Source: Phyllobacterium phragmitis
Lineage (GTDB): Bacteria > Pseudomonadota > Alphaproteobacteria > Rhizobiales > Rhizobiaceae
Assembly (NCBI RefSeq): GCF_002980495.1
Contig: NZ_PVBR01000003.1
Span: 248,001 to 312,000, forward strand
Direction: 5' to 3'
DNA: 64,000 nucleotides
Shown here: in pieces, positions 52,252-61,935 of the stretch
Position numbering within the stretch: position 1 is the stretch's first letter
How the letters are laid out: every line of letters starts with the position of its first letter
Made by a program: the position numbers and the translations under genes
The notes under the pieces: model-generated
The model's database searches: none
The model's input: only the letters and a program-made list of their open reading frames with translations
What the model was told of the DNA's origin: nothing

Positions 52252-53976
52252 TCAGCGCAGCAGATTGGCTTTGGCCAGTTCGACCACTTCGTCACCACGC
52301 CCATTGAGCACGGCCTTGAGCATGTAGAGCGTGAAGCCCTTGGCCATCTCGCCGGTGACCTTGGGCGGCATGGCAAGCTCCATGCGCTCGACGACGGCAT
52401 CGATGACGACGGGACCGTCATGGGCCAGCGCATCGGCAATGCCTTGCTCGAGATCGGCGGGATCTTCGATGCGAATGCCCTTGATCCCCACCGCCTCGGC
52501 CATTGTGGCGAAGTTCGGATTCTCAAATCCGGTGCCGAAATCGACGAAGCCGGATGATTTTTGTTCAAGCTCGATGAAGCCGAGCGAGCTGTTGTTGAAG
52601 ATCACGATCTTCACCGGCAGCTTGAGCTGCCTGAGCGAGAGGAGATCGCCCATCAGCATGGTGAACCCACCGTCGCCGGAGAGCGAGATCACCTGGCGCC
52701 CGGGCTGGGCGGCCTGCGCGCCGATTGCCTGCGGCATGGCATTCGCCATGGAGCCATGCCAGAAACTGCCCATCAGGCGGCGCTTGCCGTTCATCTTCAA
52801 ATAGCGTGCGCTCCAGACCGTCGGCAGACCGACATCGGCTGTGAAGATCGCGTCGTCGCTCGCCTGCTCATCCAGCACCCGCACGACATGCTGCGGGTGA
52901 AGCCGCCCGCCCGGGCGTCCGACGGCGAGCTTGTCGAGCGCGGCGCGGGCCTCGACATAGTGCTCGACCGAGGCACGAAGATGCCGGTCGTCCTGCTTGT
53001 CCGCAAGCTTGGGAAGAAGCGCGCCGGCTGTCGTCTTGATATCGCCGACCAGTCCCTGCTCGACGGGCGCTCTTCGCCCGATGACCTCCGGCCGCAAATC
53101 GATCTGCGCGATGCGAATTCCCTTCGGGTAGAACTGCCGATACGGAAAGTCCGTCCCGAGCATCAGCAGCGCGTCGCAGGCTCCCATTGCATAATAGCCC
53201 GAGGAGAAACCGATCAACCCGGTCATCCCGACATCATAGGGATTGTCCCATTCGATATGCTCCTTGCCCCTCAGCGCATGAACGATCGGGGCTTTCAAGC
53301 GTTCGGCGAGTTGAAGCACCTCATCGTGCGCACCTGCGACGCCGGCCCCGCATAAGAGGGTCACGCTTTCAGCTGAATTGAGCAATTCCGCAAGCCGGTC
53401 CAGAGCAGCCTCGGGCGGCAGCACCGTCGGCCTTGGCAGTACGAGGCCGCGTTCACCGGGATTGGTCTTTTCGGAAATCTCCTTGAGCGCCACATCGCCC
53501 GGAATGACGATCACCGAAACGCAACGCTCGGCAAGCGAGCGACGGATGGCAATCTCCAGCACGCGCGGCATCTGCGCCGGGCTGGAGACGAGTTCGCAAT
53601 AGCTGGAGCATTCTCGGAAAAGCTCTTCCGGGTGCGTTTCCTGGAAATAGCCCATGCCGATCTCGGACGAAGGAATGTGCGCAGCGATTGCCACCACCGG
53701 GACCCGCGAACGGTGCGCGTCGAAGAGACCGTTGATCAGATGGAGATTGCCCGGCCCGCAGCTTCCGGCGCAGACCGCCAGGCCACCGGTGATATGTGCG
53801 TCGCCCGCCGCAGCGAATGCCGCGACCTCTTCGTGGCGAACATGCAGCCATTGGATCTTGCCGTGCCGCCTGAGCGAGTCGGTGAAGCCGTTCAGGCTGT
53901 CACCGACGATCCCGTAGATGCGCTCTACACCGGTGGCATAGAGGGTCTCGACCATTTGATCGGCTACAGTTGGCAT
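52252..53976 (-). CDS. poxB: Pyruvate dehydrogenase (quinone), thiamine-diphosphate enzyme
   Basis: A 574-residue thiamine-diphosphate enzyme very like E. coli PoxB throughout, including [11 protein letters not shown]-type opening (here [11 protein letters not shown]), [12 protein letters not shown] with the catalytic glutamate, [38 protein letters not shown] and the cofactor motif [11 protein letters not shown]. PoxB oxidises pyruvate to acetate and CO2, reducing ubiquinone at the membrane; the end [15 protein letters not shown] is also conserved, which in E. coli includes the lipid-binding C-terminus. ATG 53976 follows TAGGAGACG. It has no enzymatic partner nearby. Confidence 0.93.
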   Translation of the reverse strand: MPTVADQMVETLYATGVERIYGIVGDSLNGFTDSLRRHGKIQWLHVRHEEVAAFAAAGDAHITGGLAVCAGSCGPGNLHLINGLFDAHRSRVPVVAIAAHIPSSEIGMGYFQETHPEELFRECSSYCELVSSPAQMPRVLEIAIRRSLAERCVSVIVIPGDVALKEISEKTNPGERGLVLPRPTVLPPEAALDRLAELLNSAESVTLLCGAGVAGAHDEVLQLAERLKAPIVHALRGKEHIEWDNPYDVGMTGLIGFSSGYYAMGACDALLMLGTDFPYRQFYPKGIRIAQIDLRPEVIGRRAPVEQGLVGDIKTTAGALLPKLADKQDDRHLRASVEHYVEARAALDKLAVGRPGGRLHPQHVVRVLDEQASDDAIFTADVGLPTVWSARYLKMNGKRRLMGSFWHGSMANAMPQAIGAQAAQPGRQVISLSGDGGFTMLMGDLLSLRQLKLPVKIVIFNNSSLGFIELEQKSSGFVDFGTGFENPNFATMAEAVGIKGIRIEDPADLEQGIADALAHDGPVVIDAVVERMELAMPPKVTGEMAKGFTLYMLKAVLNGRGDEVVELAKANLLR

Positions 53977-54108
53977 CGTCGTCTCCTAATCTTTATTTCA
54001 CATGGAATATCTGAAACTAGCTTACTTATTCACTGTCTATATACTGATTGCCTGCTCCAGCATATTTCCGGACATTTCCATGCCGCTTGCCCGTCAGCAC
54101 CAGAATCT

Positions 54109-54231
54109 GGAATAGCCCGCGTGGCGCGCGAGTTTGGCATCAGCGAACGCACTTTGCAGCCCCGTATTACCGAAGAGGGCACGACATTCCCTGTTCTACT
54201 ACATAACGCCCAGTCGCTGGCGCCGGATTGA
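54109..54231 (+). pseudogene. Remnant of an AraC-family helix-turn-helix
   Basis: A 40-codon stretch reads GIARVAREFGISERTLQPRI and then TEEGTTF before a stop. This is the first helix-turn-helix of AraC proteins (pattern VARxLGMSERTLQRRLxEEGTSF). Neither the preceding domain nor the second helix-turn-helix is found. The rest of the 336-base gap between poxB and the LysR gene has nothing recognisable. Confidence 0.6.
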
Positions 54232-54312
54232 CGGCACTCGGCCGTCTGATCCTCAAAATTCTGAACTCCACTAGAGATCATCGCCCCGCTGGCCTGTGGA
54301 ATTGCTTGTGCA

Positions 54313-55332
54313 TCAGCGATGCTGCTTTTTCCCCGGGCGATGCGCCGACATGGCGTCCGCGACGTAATCGCGCCGGTCGATCGGCAACTCCTCGATGCGT
54401 TGATGGATCAGATCGAGAAAGCCGCGTTCGGCGCGATTGTGGTGGGTCTTGGGATTGTGCACCACGTAGATGTCGATGGCAGGCGGGCTCTCGTAGGGCG
54501 GCAAGCGCCAGAGCTGGCCGTCGGCGACGTCGCGAGCAGCGACATGAACCGGCAGCGGTCCTATGCCAAGGCCGGCGACGATCATCCGGCGCACCTCCTC
54601 CAGATTCGATGAGACGCCCACGACCTGGGCGTCCAGTTCAGCCTCCGCCCGGATCAGGGCCACGGGGCGTAGCGCGTCAGTCAGCCGGTCGGTCTTGAAG
54701 GAGACCGAGGTTTCGCCGCGCAGATCCGCCAGCTTCAAGCCTTCAACGCCGAACAGGCGATGAGCGGGGCCGCAGAAGAAGCCGAAATACTCTCGAAATA
54801 GGCGGCGATAGACGAGCTTTTCGTGGCGTTCGTGGACGAGGCAGACGCCGAAGCTTGCCTGCCGCTGCAGAACGCTGGTGATGATGTCGCTCGAGGTCAT
54901 GACTTCGATGCCGAAGGTGGCCCGGGGGTGGCGGCGGTGGAATTCCGCCAGCGCCTCGTCGAGCACGGGTGAGACCACGTGGCTCGCCAGCGCCAGCGTG
55001 ACATGGCCGGTGATGGTCTCGCCCAGGTCGCGGATCAGGATCGATAGCCTGGAAACGTTGCCGAATATCTCCAACGCCTCCTTATAGAGAAGCTGGCCTG
55101 CCTGCGTCACCTCGAAGTGACCTTTGTCGCGATGGATCAACCGCTTCTGCAGCCTGTCTTCCAGGCGCTTGAGCGCGTTGGAGATGGTCGGCTGCTTCAA
55201 TCGCAACCGGTTGGCAGCCGCCGTGATGCCGCCTGTCTCGACGATGACCAGGAAGGTGCGAAGCAGGTTCCAGTCGAGATCGAAAGGCAACCGCTTTGTC
55301 TCCGCCGGCGCATTATGAAGGGGATCCATCAT
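54313..55332 (-). CDS. LysR-family regulator of the polyamine/beta-amino acid module
   Basis: A 339-residue LysR protein: helix-turn-helix region LVIVETGGITAAANRLRL and QPTISNALKRLEDRL, linker helix, and an effector domain with GHVTLALASHVVSPVLDEAL and VAGLGIGPLPVHV. It is divergent from the ABC permease gene, with about 125 bases of AT-rich sequence between them, so it probably activates or represses that operon. Two adjacent ATG codons (55332, 55329) are possible. The C-terminal 30 residues extend beyond the usual LysR end and are basic. Confidence 0.88.
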   Translation of the reverse strand: MMDPLHNAPAETKRLPFDLDWNLLRTFLVIVETGGITAAANRLRLKQPTISNALKRLEDRLQKRLIHRDKGHFEVTQAGQLLYKEALEIFGNVSRLSILIRDLGETITGHVTLALASHVVSPVLDEALAEFHRRHPRATFGIEVMTSSDIITSVLQRQASFGVCLVHERHEKLVYRRLFREYFGFFCGPAHRLFGVEGLKLADLRGETSVSFKTDRLTDALRPVALIRAEAELDAQVVGVSSNLEEVRRMIVAGLGIGPLPVHVAARDVADGQLWRLPPYESPPAIDIYVVHNPKTHHNRAERGFLDLIHQRIEELPIDRRDYVADAMSAHRPGKKQHR

Positions 55333-55456
55333 CAGCCATTCTCAAAATCTATATCAATAATTGACATTATCTATTTGAAGAATGGGGTGTCCAGCCCCTA
55401 CCATCAGCGTTCTGCAGCCGACATCGATCAACGCAACAAGGGGGGACGCTATTCTT

Positions 55457-56323
55457 ATGGACGGACGCGCATCCGCGATGCGGCCCTGGCTCTTGCTGTC
55501 GCCCGCACTGGCAACGGTGACACTGCTGCTCGTCGTGCCGGTGATGTTCATCCTCGTCTATTCATTCTGGCTGCGGACGGCGACCGGCGCCGACACGTCC
55601 GGCTTCCATCTCGACAACTGGATCGAGGTGCTCACCGATCCGTTCTACCGCGACATCCTCTTCAAGACGCTGCGCATCGCGCTCGTCACCACCCTCTTCT
55701 GTATCGTGCTCGGCTATGTGCCCGCCTATTTCATCGCCATGTCGCGAACCGGCAACAAGACATTGCTGCTCCTCCTGCTCATCCTTCCCTTCTGGATCAG
55801 CTACATCATCCGCACCATGTCATGGATCAACATCCTCGGTGCCAGCGGTGGGCTGAACTCGCTGCTCCTAACGCTCGGGATCATCTCGGAACCGATGCGG
55901 CTCCTTTACAACGAAGGGTCGGTCATTCTCGGCCTCGTCCATTTCCTGCTGCCCTTCATGGTGCTCAATGTCTATGTGAGCCTGGAAGCGATCGACCGCA
56001 ATCTTCTCGATGCGGCGCGGTCGCTCGGCGCTTCCGATCTGCAGGCCTTCCGGGAGGTGACGCTGCCGCTTTCTATGCCGGGTCTGGCGGCGGGAGCGTT
56101 GCTGTGCTTCGTCTTGTCGGCGGGGACCTATATCACACCGGTAGTTCTCGGTGGGCCGCGCGACGCAATGTTCGCCAATCTGGTCTTCGACGCCATCATC
56201 ACCCAGCTCGACTGGCCGCTCGGCTCCGCGCTCTCGATCGTTCTGCTGGTCGTGCTTGGCAGCGTCGTCCTGGTCTACAACCGGCTGGTCGGCGTCGGCC
56301 AGATCGCAAAGTCGTTCGGGTGA
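55457..56323 (+). CDS. Spermidine/putrescine-type ABC transporter permease, PotB-like
   Basis: A 288-residue permease with six helices and the binding-protein-dependent transport signature around EAIDRNLLDAARSLGASDLQ (EAA loop). The start at ATG 55457 lies after AAGGGGGGACG; an upstream ATG at 55382 would add 25 residues without a helix. It pairs with the permease encoded four bases after its stop. The family transports polyamines, opines and related cations. Confidence 0.88.
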   Translation: MDGRASAMRPWLLLSPALATVTLLLVVPVMFILVYSFWLRTATGADTSGFHLDNWIEVLTDPFYRDILFKTLRIALVTTLFCIVLGYVPAYFIAMSRTGNKTLLLLLLILPFWISYIIRTMSWINILGASGGLNSLLLTLGIISEPMRLLYNEGSVILGLVHFLLPFMVLNVYVSLEAIDRNLLDAARSLGASDLQAFREVTLPLSMPGLAAGALLCFVLSAGTYITPVVLGGPRDAMFANLVFDAIITQLDWPLGSALSIVLLVVLGSVVLVYNRLVGVGQIAKSFG

Positions 56324-56327
56324 TGGC

Positions 56328-57113
56328 ATGAGCGGCTGGTCGATCATCAGGCTTTTCACCATCGTCGTCTACGGCTTCATGTTCCTGCCGGTTGCCATCG
56401 TCGTGCTGTTGTCGTTCAATTCAAGCCAGTTCGGCTCCTTCCCCATGGAGGGGGTGAGCCTCCGGTGGTTCGGCGAACTTTGGAACAACGACGCGATCAT
56501 CCGCGCATTCCGCGTCTCGTTCATGCTCGGCGCGCTGACCGCCATCACCTCGACGGTGCTGGGCATTCTCGCCGCACTGGCGCTGGTCCGCTATCGTTTC
56601 CCCGGCAAGAGCGTCATCTCCACCCTGATGATCGCGCCGATTCTCGTGCCGGAAGTCGTGCTTGCCGTCGCACTCCTGTTGTTCCTGCGCTGGCTCGACA
56701 TGCCGAAGAGCTTTCCGCTCCTCCTGCTCGGGCACGTCATCTTCACGCTCCCTTTCGTGCTGCTCGTGGTCCAGGCCCGGCTGGTCGGCATCCGCCGCGA
56801 CTACGAGGAGGCGGCGCTGAGCCTTGGCGCCAATCCGGTACAGACATTCTTCACCATCACGCTGCCGCTTCTGATGCCGGCGGTACTGGCCGGATTGCTG
56901 TTCGCCTTCACCATCTCGTTCGACGACATCACCGGGACGATGTTCTGGAAACCGGGGGGCGTCGAGACCGTGCCGACGCAGATCTTCGCGATGCTACGCA
57001 ATTCGATCTCGCCGGAAATCAATGCGCTGGGGACCGTGATGATCGTCTTGACGGTGGCTCTGCCGCTCATCGGCATGGCGCTCGCGCGGCGCATGGCGGC
57101 ACGGCTGCGATGA
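56328..57113 (+). CDS. Spermidine/putrescine-type ABC transporter permease, PotC-like
   Basis: A 261-residue second permease with six helices and the EAA-loop signature RRDYEEAALSLGANPVQTF. The opening segment VVYGFMFLPVAIVVLLSFNS is typical of PotC. It forms the heterodimeric channel with the PotB-like protein. ATG 56328 lies just after the upstream stop, which overlaps a GGGTGATGG stretch. Confidence 0.88.
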   Translation: MSGWSIIRLFTIVVYGFMFLPVAIVVLLSFNSSQFGSFPMEGVSLRWFGELWNNDAIIRAFRVSFMLGALTAITSTVLGILAALALVRYRFPGKSVISTLMIAPILVPEVVLAVALLLFLRWLDMPKSFPLLLLGHVIFTLPFVLLVVQARLVGIRRDYEEAALSLGANPVQTFFTITLPLLMPAVLAGLLFAFTISFDDITGTMFWKPGGVETVPTQIFAMLRNSISPEINALGTVMIVLTVALPLIGMALARRMAARLR

Positions 57114-57189
57114 GATCCTTCATGAACGGGCGGAGACAACGCCTGCAACACGATAAAACCAAAACGGCAAAACCAGAGGAGCAATAACC

Positions 57190-58335
57190 ATGGACAATAC
57201 CACACGCTACGAACGCCTGCTCGACCGCTACCGGGAAGGCGGCCTGCCGCGCCGCACGTTTCTCGGCCTGATCGGCGCATCGGCGGCGGCCTACGGGGTG
57301 ATGGGCGGTCCGTTCTCGGGTTTCGCCCGCGCACAGGATGTAAAACAGGTCCGCTTCGACGGCTGGGGTGGTGTCGTCTCGGAAGCCTTCCGCGAACATG
57401 CCTTCAATCCCTATACCGAGAAAACCGGCATCACTGTCGTCGACGGGACGTTCGGCGGCGCCGACGAATACCTGGCGCGGATCAAGGCTGGCCAGCCGGG
57501 CGAATTCAATCTCGCCCATCTTTCCGGGGTATTCGACTACGCGCGCTACCACCATCAGGGGCTGAGCTCGGTTCTCAATGAGGAGAACATCCCCAATCTC
57601 GCCAATGTCATCCCGGCGCTCCAGGACGTGTTCCGCAAGATCACCGATGGCACGCTTTCGGCCGTACCCTACAATTACGGAACGACCGGCCTCGCCTATA
57701 ACCGGAAGCATATCTCCGACGAAGAGATCGCCGAGAAGGGCGCGAATATCCTCATCGACCAGGCCTACAAGGGCAAGATCGGCGGCTGGAGCGATTGGAA
57801 GACCCGTATCTGGTATGCCGCACTCCAGACCGGCCAGGACCCCAACAAGATCGAGGACATGGAGGCTGTGTGGGACGCGATCCGCACCAGTCGCGACACG
57901 GTGCTGAAATTCTGGGCCTCCGGCGCAGAACTGATGAGCCTTCTGGCCGAAGAGGAAATCTACGTCACTGAGGGCTGGTCCGGCCGTATCCGAGCCCTGC
58001 AGGACCAGGGTCACGACATCGGCTATTTCGACCCGCCCGGCGGCCTGGGCTGGCAGGAATGCATCTTCGTCCTGAAAGGCAGCCCGATGGGAGCCTGCGA
58101 GGAACTGGTCAACTTCATGCTGGAGCCGGAAGTGGCGATCGCCGTTGCCGAAGGACAGTTCTATCCGCCGGCGCTCGATCCGAACAAGGTCGATCTCGGC
58201 AAGATCGTTCCCTCGCTTCCGGCCTTCGATCCGGCGGGAACGCTTGCCTCGCTGAACTTCTTCGAGCCCGAATACTGGAACAGCCATGAGGCCGAGTGGG
58301 CCAAGCAATATGGCCGGGTGGAAGCCGGCTACTGA
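57190..58335 (+). CDS. ABC transporter substrate-binding protein, PotD/PotF-like, with Tat-type signal
   Basis: A 381-residue class II binding protein. The N-terminus has PRRTFLGLIGASAAAYG, a twin-arginine signal, with cleavage near ARAQD (residue 50). Downstream features are VRFDGWGGVVSEAFREH, AVPYNYGTTGLAYNRK and the C-terminal DPPGGLGWQE, which fit the spermidine/putrescine-binding family. The acidic and aromatic residues that clamp amines cannot be assigned with certainty here. ATG 57190 follows GAGGAGCAATAACC. The gene is followed by a palindromic repeat and then the ATPase. Confidence 0.87.
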   Translation: MDNTTRYERLLDRYREGGLPRRTFLGLIGASAAAYGVMGGPFSGFARAQDVKQVRFDGWGGVVSEAFREHAFNPYTEKTGITVVDGTFGGADEYLARIKAGQPGEFNLAHLSGVFDYARYHHQGLSSVLNEENIPNLANVIPALQDVFRKITDGTLSAVPYNYGTTGLAYNRKHISDEEIAEKGANILIDQAYKGKIGGWSDWKTRIWYAALQTGQDPNKIEDMEAVWDAIRTSRDTVLKFWASGAELMSLLAEEEIYVTEGWSGRIRALQDQGHDIGYFDPPGGLGWQECIFVLKGSPMGACEELVNFMLEPEVAIAVAEGQFYPPALDPNKVDLGKIVPSLPAFDPAGTLASLNFFEPEYWNSHEAEWAKQYGRVEAGY

Positions 58336-58346
58336 TCAGGCAACAG

Positions 58347-58389
58347 AGCATGATCCCGAAAAGTGGGCACCGGTTTTCGGGATCATGCT
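58347..58389. repeat. Rhizobial palindromic repeat element
   Basis: AGCATGATCCCGAAAA (58347-58362) is perfectly repeated in inverse at 58374-58389 with an 11-base loop GTGGGCACCGG. This matches the dispersed intergenic palindrome common in Rhizobium and Sinorhizobium genomes. It lies inside the ABC operon between the binding protein and ATPase genes and could form a stable mRNA hairpin there. No second copy was noticed in the window. Confidence 0.85.
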
Positions 58390-58493
58390 GAAGCAAATGA
58401 CCAGACGATGATGGCGATTGAAAAACCGTCATCATGGTCTAACCGGCGGGGGCCTTTTCCCGCCGGCATCCCCGTCAACAGCGAGCAGAACCT

Positions 58494-59597
58494 TTGACCG
58501 AGCAACAACCAGCCGTAGCCCTTGAGGGCATCGTCAAGCGCTTCGGCGCGGTGACGGCCGTCCACGCCATGGATATTTCAATCGAAGAAGGCGCCTTCGT
58601 TACGCTGCTCGGGCCATCGGGCTGTGGCAAGACGACGACGCTCAGGATGATCGCCGGGCTTCTGTCGCCGAGCCAAGGCGACATCCGCATCAAGGGAAGG
58701 AGCGTCACGGCAACGCCGATCCACAAGCGCAATCTTGGCCTCGTCTTCCAGAACTACGCCCTGTTTCCGCACAAGACGATCTTCGACAACGTCGCCTTCG
58801 GCCTGAAATACCGCGACGTGGGGAGGCGCGAAATCACCGATCGTGTGCAGAAGGCGCTCGACCTCGTCCAGCTTCCCGGCGTCGGCGACCGCCATCCCGC
58901 CCAGCTCTCCGGCGGCCAGCAGCAGCGGATCGCGCTGGCGCGCGCCATCGTCATCGAACCCGACGTACTGCTTCTCGATGAGCCGCTTTCCGCGCTCGAC
59001 GCCAATCTGCGCGAGGACATGCGCGTCGAACTCAAGCGCATCCAGGAACAGCTCGGCATCACCACCATCTTCGTCACCCACGACCAGTCCGAGGCGCTTG
59101 CGATGTCCGACAAGGTCGTGGTGATGCGCAGCGGCCATGTCGAGCAGGTCGGCGCGCCGGAGGATGTCTATGTCAATCCGGCCTCGGCCTTCGTCGCGCG
59201 GTTCCTGGGTAACGCCAATCTCATTCCCGCGACCGTGAAAGGGCGCGACGGCGACCATGTGATCGCCGAGGTTGCAGGCGTCGGATCCGTGCCGGTGCCG
59301 GCTCTGCGCGCAGCAAAGCTCCAGCCGGGCGACGCCGCCGCGCTTGTGGTGCGAGCAGAGCGGCTGCAACTTGTCGAACAGCCGGGCGACGTGCCTGAAG
59401 GCATGATCGCCCGCAAGGCCACTGTCACCGCCGTCGACTACCAGGGTCAGGCGGCGCGCTATTTCATCGATTTCTGCGGCCACAGCATCCAGGCCCTCAA
59501 TCCTATCGGCACGGCCCCCTTGCGCGCCGGCGCCAGGGTCACCGCAGTCCTCGACAGCAACCATTGCGTCCTCGTTCCACCAGAAAAGCACCCATGA
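58494..59597 (+). CDS. Spermidine/putrescine-type ABC transporter ATP-binding protein, PotA-like
   Basis: A 367-residue ATPase: Walker A LLGPSGCGKTTTLRMIAG, signature LSGGQQQRIALARAI, Walker B VLLLDEPLSALDANLRE and the switch histidine in IFVTHDQSEAL. The C-terminal 130 residues form a TOBE regulatory domain. The start is TTG 58494, preceded by a weak GAGCAG. It energises the PotB/PotC-like channel. Its stop overlaps the aminotransferase start (ATGA), which ties uptake directly to catabolism. Confidence 0.9.
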   Translation: MTEQQPAVALEGIVKRFGAVTAVHAMDISIEEGAFVTLLGPSGCGKTTTLRMIAGLLSPSQGDIRIKGRSVTATPIHKRNLGLVFQNYALFPHKTIFDNVAFGLKYRDVGRREITDRVQKALDLVQLPGVGDRHPAQLSGGQQQRIALARAIVIEPDVLLLDEPLSALDANLREDMRVELKRIQEQLGITTIFVTHDQSEALAMSDKVVVMRSGHVEQVGAPEDVYVNPASAFVARFLGNANLIPATVKGRDGDHVIAEVAGVGSVPVPALRAAKLQPGDAAALVVRAERLQLVEQPGDVPEGMIARKATVTAVDYQGQAARYFIDFCGHSIQALNPIGTAPLRAGARVTAVLDSNHCVLVPPEKHP

Positions 59598-60949
59598 ACT
59601 CCATCACCCCTCCCCCCTCGAATCTGTTCTATCAGACCCGCCAGCGCCGACCGCTCCTGAGCGAGGCGCGTGGCGTCTATATCTGGGACGTCGACGGCAA
59701 GCGCTATCTCGACGGTTCGAGCGGCGCGATGGTGGTCAATATCGGCCACGGCAACGAGCGGGTCCTCGCAGCCATGCGCGAGCAGATGGCCAAGGCGACG
59801 TTCGGCTACCGGCTGCATTTCGAAAACGAGCCGGCGGAAAGACTTGCCCTACTGACGGCCGAGAAGATGCCCGAGGGGCTGAACCGCGTCTTCTTCGTCT
59901 CCGGCGGATCGGAGGCCGTGGAGAGCGCGATCAAGCTTGCCCGACAGTGGGCGGTGGCTACGGGGCACGGCAAACGTTGGAAGATCATTTCGCGCGAGCC
60001 TTCCTACCATGGCGCCACGCTCGGAGCGCTGGCGCTGACGGGCTACGCGCCGATGACGGCCCCTTTTGCGCCAATGATGCGGATGATGCCCAAGGTACCC
60101 GCGCCGCGCGCCTATCTCGACCGCGACAATCTGAGCGACGAGGCGCGCGGGCTGAAATATGCGGAGACGCTCAGGGACAAGATCATCGAGGAAGGACCCG
60201 AATCCGTTCTCGCCTTCATCATGGAACCGGTGGGCGGCGCTTCCACCGGCGCGCTCGTCGCACCCGACAGCTACTACCGCCGCATTGCCGAGATCTGCGA
60301 TGAGTTCGGGATTCTGCTGATCCTCGACGAGGTCATGACCGGGGCCGGCCGCACTGGCAAATTCCTCGCCGCCGAGCACTGGAACCTGAAGCCCGACATC
60401 ATCGCGCTGTCGAAGGGCTTCGCCTCGGGCTACGTGCCGCTTGGCGCGATGGTCGCCCACGAGCGCGTCGTCGAGCCGGTGCTGGCCGCCGGCGGCTTCA
60501 TCCACGGCTACACCTATGCCGGCAATCCGCTCGCCTGCGCGGCTGGTCTCGCCGTGCTGCAGGAGATCGACCACGAGAACCTGGTCAGGCGTGCCGAAAC
60601 CACCGGCGCTGCGCTGAAGCGGGAACTCGAAGGATTGATGGAACGGTTTCCCGTCATCGGCGACGTACGCGGCACGGGGCTTCTCCTCGCATTCGAACTG
60701 GTGGCCGACCGGCAGACGATGCAGCCATTGCCGAAGGAAATCGAGGCCCATGTGCATCTGGTCGAGGAGGCCTACAAGCGTGGCCTGATCATCTATTCGC
60801 GGCGCACACGCGGCGGAATCGAGGGCGATCACTTCATGATCTGTCCACCCCTGATCGCCGACGAGACCCATATCGCCGAAATCGTGACGACGCTGGAAGA
60901 GAGCCTGACCGCCCTTGTCTCCCGCTTCGGCCTGCCCTCGGGACGCTAG
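59594..60949 (+). CDS. Class III pyridoxal-phosphate aminotransferase
   Basis: A 451-residue omega/beta-type aminotransferase. GGSEAVESAIKLAR and SYHGATLGALALTG line the cofactor site, ILDEVMTGAGRTGKF carries the PLP-binding aspartate, and ALSKGFASGYVPLGA carries the Schiff-base lysine. Class III enzymes remove terminal or beta amino groups from diamines and beta-amino acids. It overlaps the ATPase gene and is followed after nine bases by the BKACE gene. The gene order suggests it makes a beta-keto acid for that enzyme. Confidence 0.9.
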   Translation: MNSITPPPSNLFYQTRQRRPLLSEARGVYIWDVDGKRYLDGSSGAMVVNIGHGNERVLAAMREQMAKATFGYRLHFENEPAERLALLTAEKMPEGLNRVFFVSGGSEAVESAIKLARQWAVATGHGKRWKIISREPSYHGATLGALALTGYAPMTAPFAPMMRMMPKVPAPRAYLDRDNLSDEARGLKYAETLRDKIIEEGPESVLAFIMEPVGGASTGALVAPDSYYRRIAEICDEFGILLILDEVMTGAGRTGKFLAAEHWNLKPDIIALSKGFASGYVPLGAMVAHERVVEPVLAAGGFIHGYTYAGNPLACAAGLAVLQEIDHENLVRRAETTGAALKRELEGLMERFPVIGDVRGTGLLLAFELVADRQTMQPLPKEIEAHVHLVEEAYKRGLIIYSRRTRGGIEGDHFMICPPLIADETHIAEIVTTLEESLTALVSRFGLPSGR

Positions 60950-60957
60950 GCGACGCC

Positions 60958-61890
60958 ATGAGCGAGAAAATCACCCTCACCTGCGCCCTCACGGGCTCTA
61001 TCCACACGCCCACCATGAGCCCGCATCTGCCGGTCACGCCGGATGAAATCGCCGAGCAGGCGCTGGCCGCGCACCAGGCGGGAGCGACGATCCTGCATCT
61101 TCACGCACGCGACCCGGCGACCGGCAAGCCGAGCGCGAAGACAGAGGATTTCATGAGGTTCCTGCCGCGCATCAAGCAGGGGTGCGACGCGGTCCTCAAC
61201 ATTTCGACCGGCGGCTCCTCGCAGATGACACTTGACGAGCGGCTGGCCGCCGCCCGCGCGGCGCAGCCGGAAATGTGCTCGCTCAATATGGGCTCGATGA
61301 ATTTCGGCATCTTCCCGCTCGCCCGGAGATACGAGACGTGGCGTCACGACTGGGAGCAGCCATTTCTCGAGGCGACGAGGGATGTGGTCTTCAAAAACAC
61401 GTTCGGCGACATCCAGACCATTCTTGCCGATCTCGGAGAAGGATGCGGCACGCGTTTCGAATTCGAATGCTACGACGTCGGCCATATTCAGACGCTGGCA
61501 TGGTTCCTGAGGGCGGGGCACGTCAAGCCGCCGGTCTTCGTGCAGTTCGTGCTCGGCGTGCTGGGCGGGATCGACGCTTCGCCGGAGAGCCTGATGGCGA
61601 TGAAAGGCACCGCCGATCGCCTGATGGGCAACGCCTACCGCTTCTCCGTGCTCGCGGCGGGACGACACCAGATGCCGCTCGGCACCATGGGCGCGATCAT
61701 CGGCGGCAACGTTCGCGTCGGCCTTGAAGACAGTTTGACCGACGGCAACAGCCGGGAACTGGCGAGAAGCAATGCCGCACAGGTCGGACGCATGCGCAAG
61801 ATCGTCGAGACGCTCGGTTTCGAGATCGCAACGCCCGATGAAGCGCGCGCGATACTTGGCCTCAAGGGAGGTGACCGTGTCGCCTTCTGA
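60958..61890 (+). CDS. Beta-keto acid cleavage enzyme (BKACE/DUF849, 3-keto-5-aminohexanoate cleavage family)
   Basis: A 310-residue zinc-dependent barrel enzyme. TCALTGSIHTPTMSPHLPVT near the N-terminus, the metal-binding LHLHARDP, and NISTGGSS and FECYDVGHI are family features. BKACE proteins condense a beta-keto acid with acetyl-CoA, giving acetoacetate and a shortened acyl-CoA. The side-chain specificity is set by active-site residues I cannot model. The adjacent aminotransferase would supply the 3-keto acid, so the pathway substrate is likely a 3-amino acid. Confidence 0.88.
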   Translation: MSEKITLTCALTGSIHTPTMSPHLPVTPDEIAEQALAAHQAGATILHLHARDPATGKPSAKTEDFMRFLPRIKQGCDAVLNISTGGSSQMTLDERLAAARAAQPEMCSLNMGSMNFGIFPLARRYETWRHDWEQPFLEATRDVVFKNTFGDIQTILADLGEGCGTRFEFECYDVGHIQTLAWFLRAGHVKPPVFVQFVLGVLGGIDASPESLMAMKGTADRLMGNAYRFSVLAAGRHQMPLGTMGAIIGGNVRVGLEDSLTDGNSRELARSNAAQVGRMRKIVETLGFEIATPDEARAILGLKGGDRVAF

Positions 61891-61935
61891 CGGAGAGGCC
61901 ACCGGCGGGCCGGGGAAAACAGAACAGGAGTCATT

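Noticed and set aside
52212-52568. Alternative minus-strand frame inside the poxB 3' end
   Set aside because: Out-of-frame shadow of poxB, whose C-terminus is conserved to the last residues.
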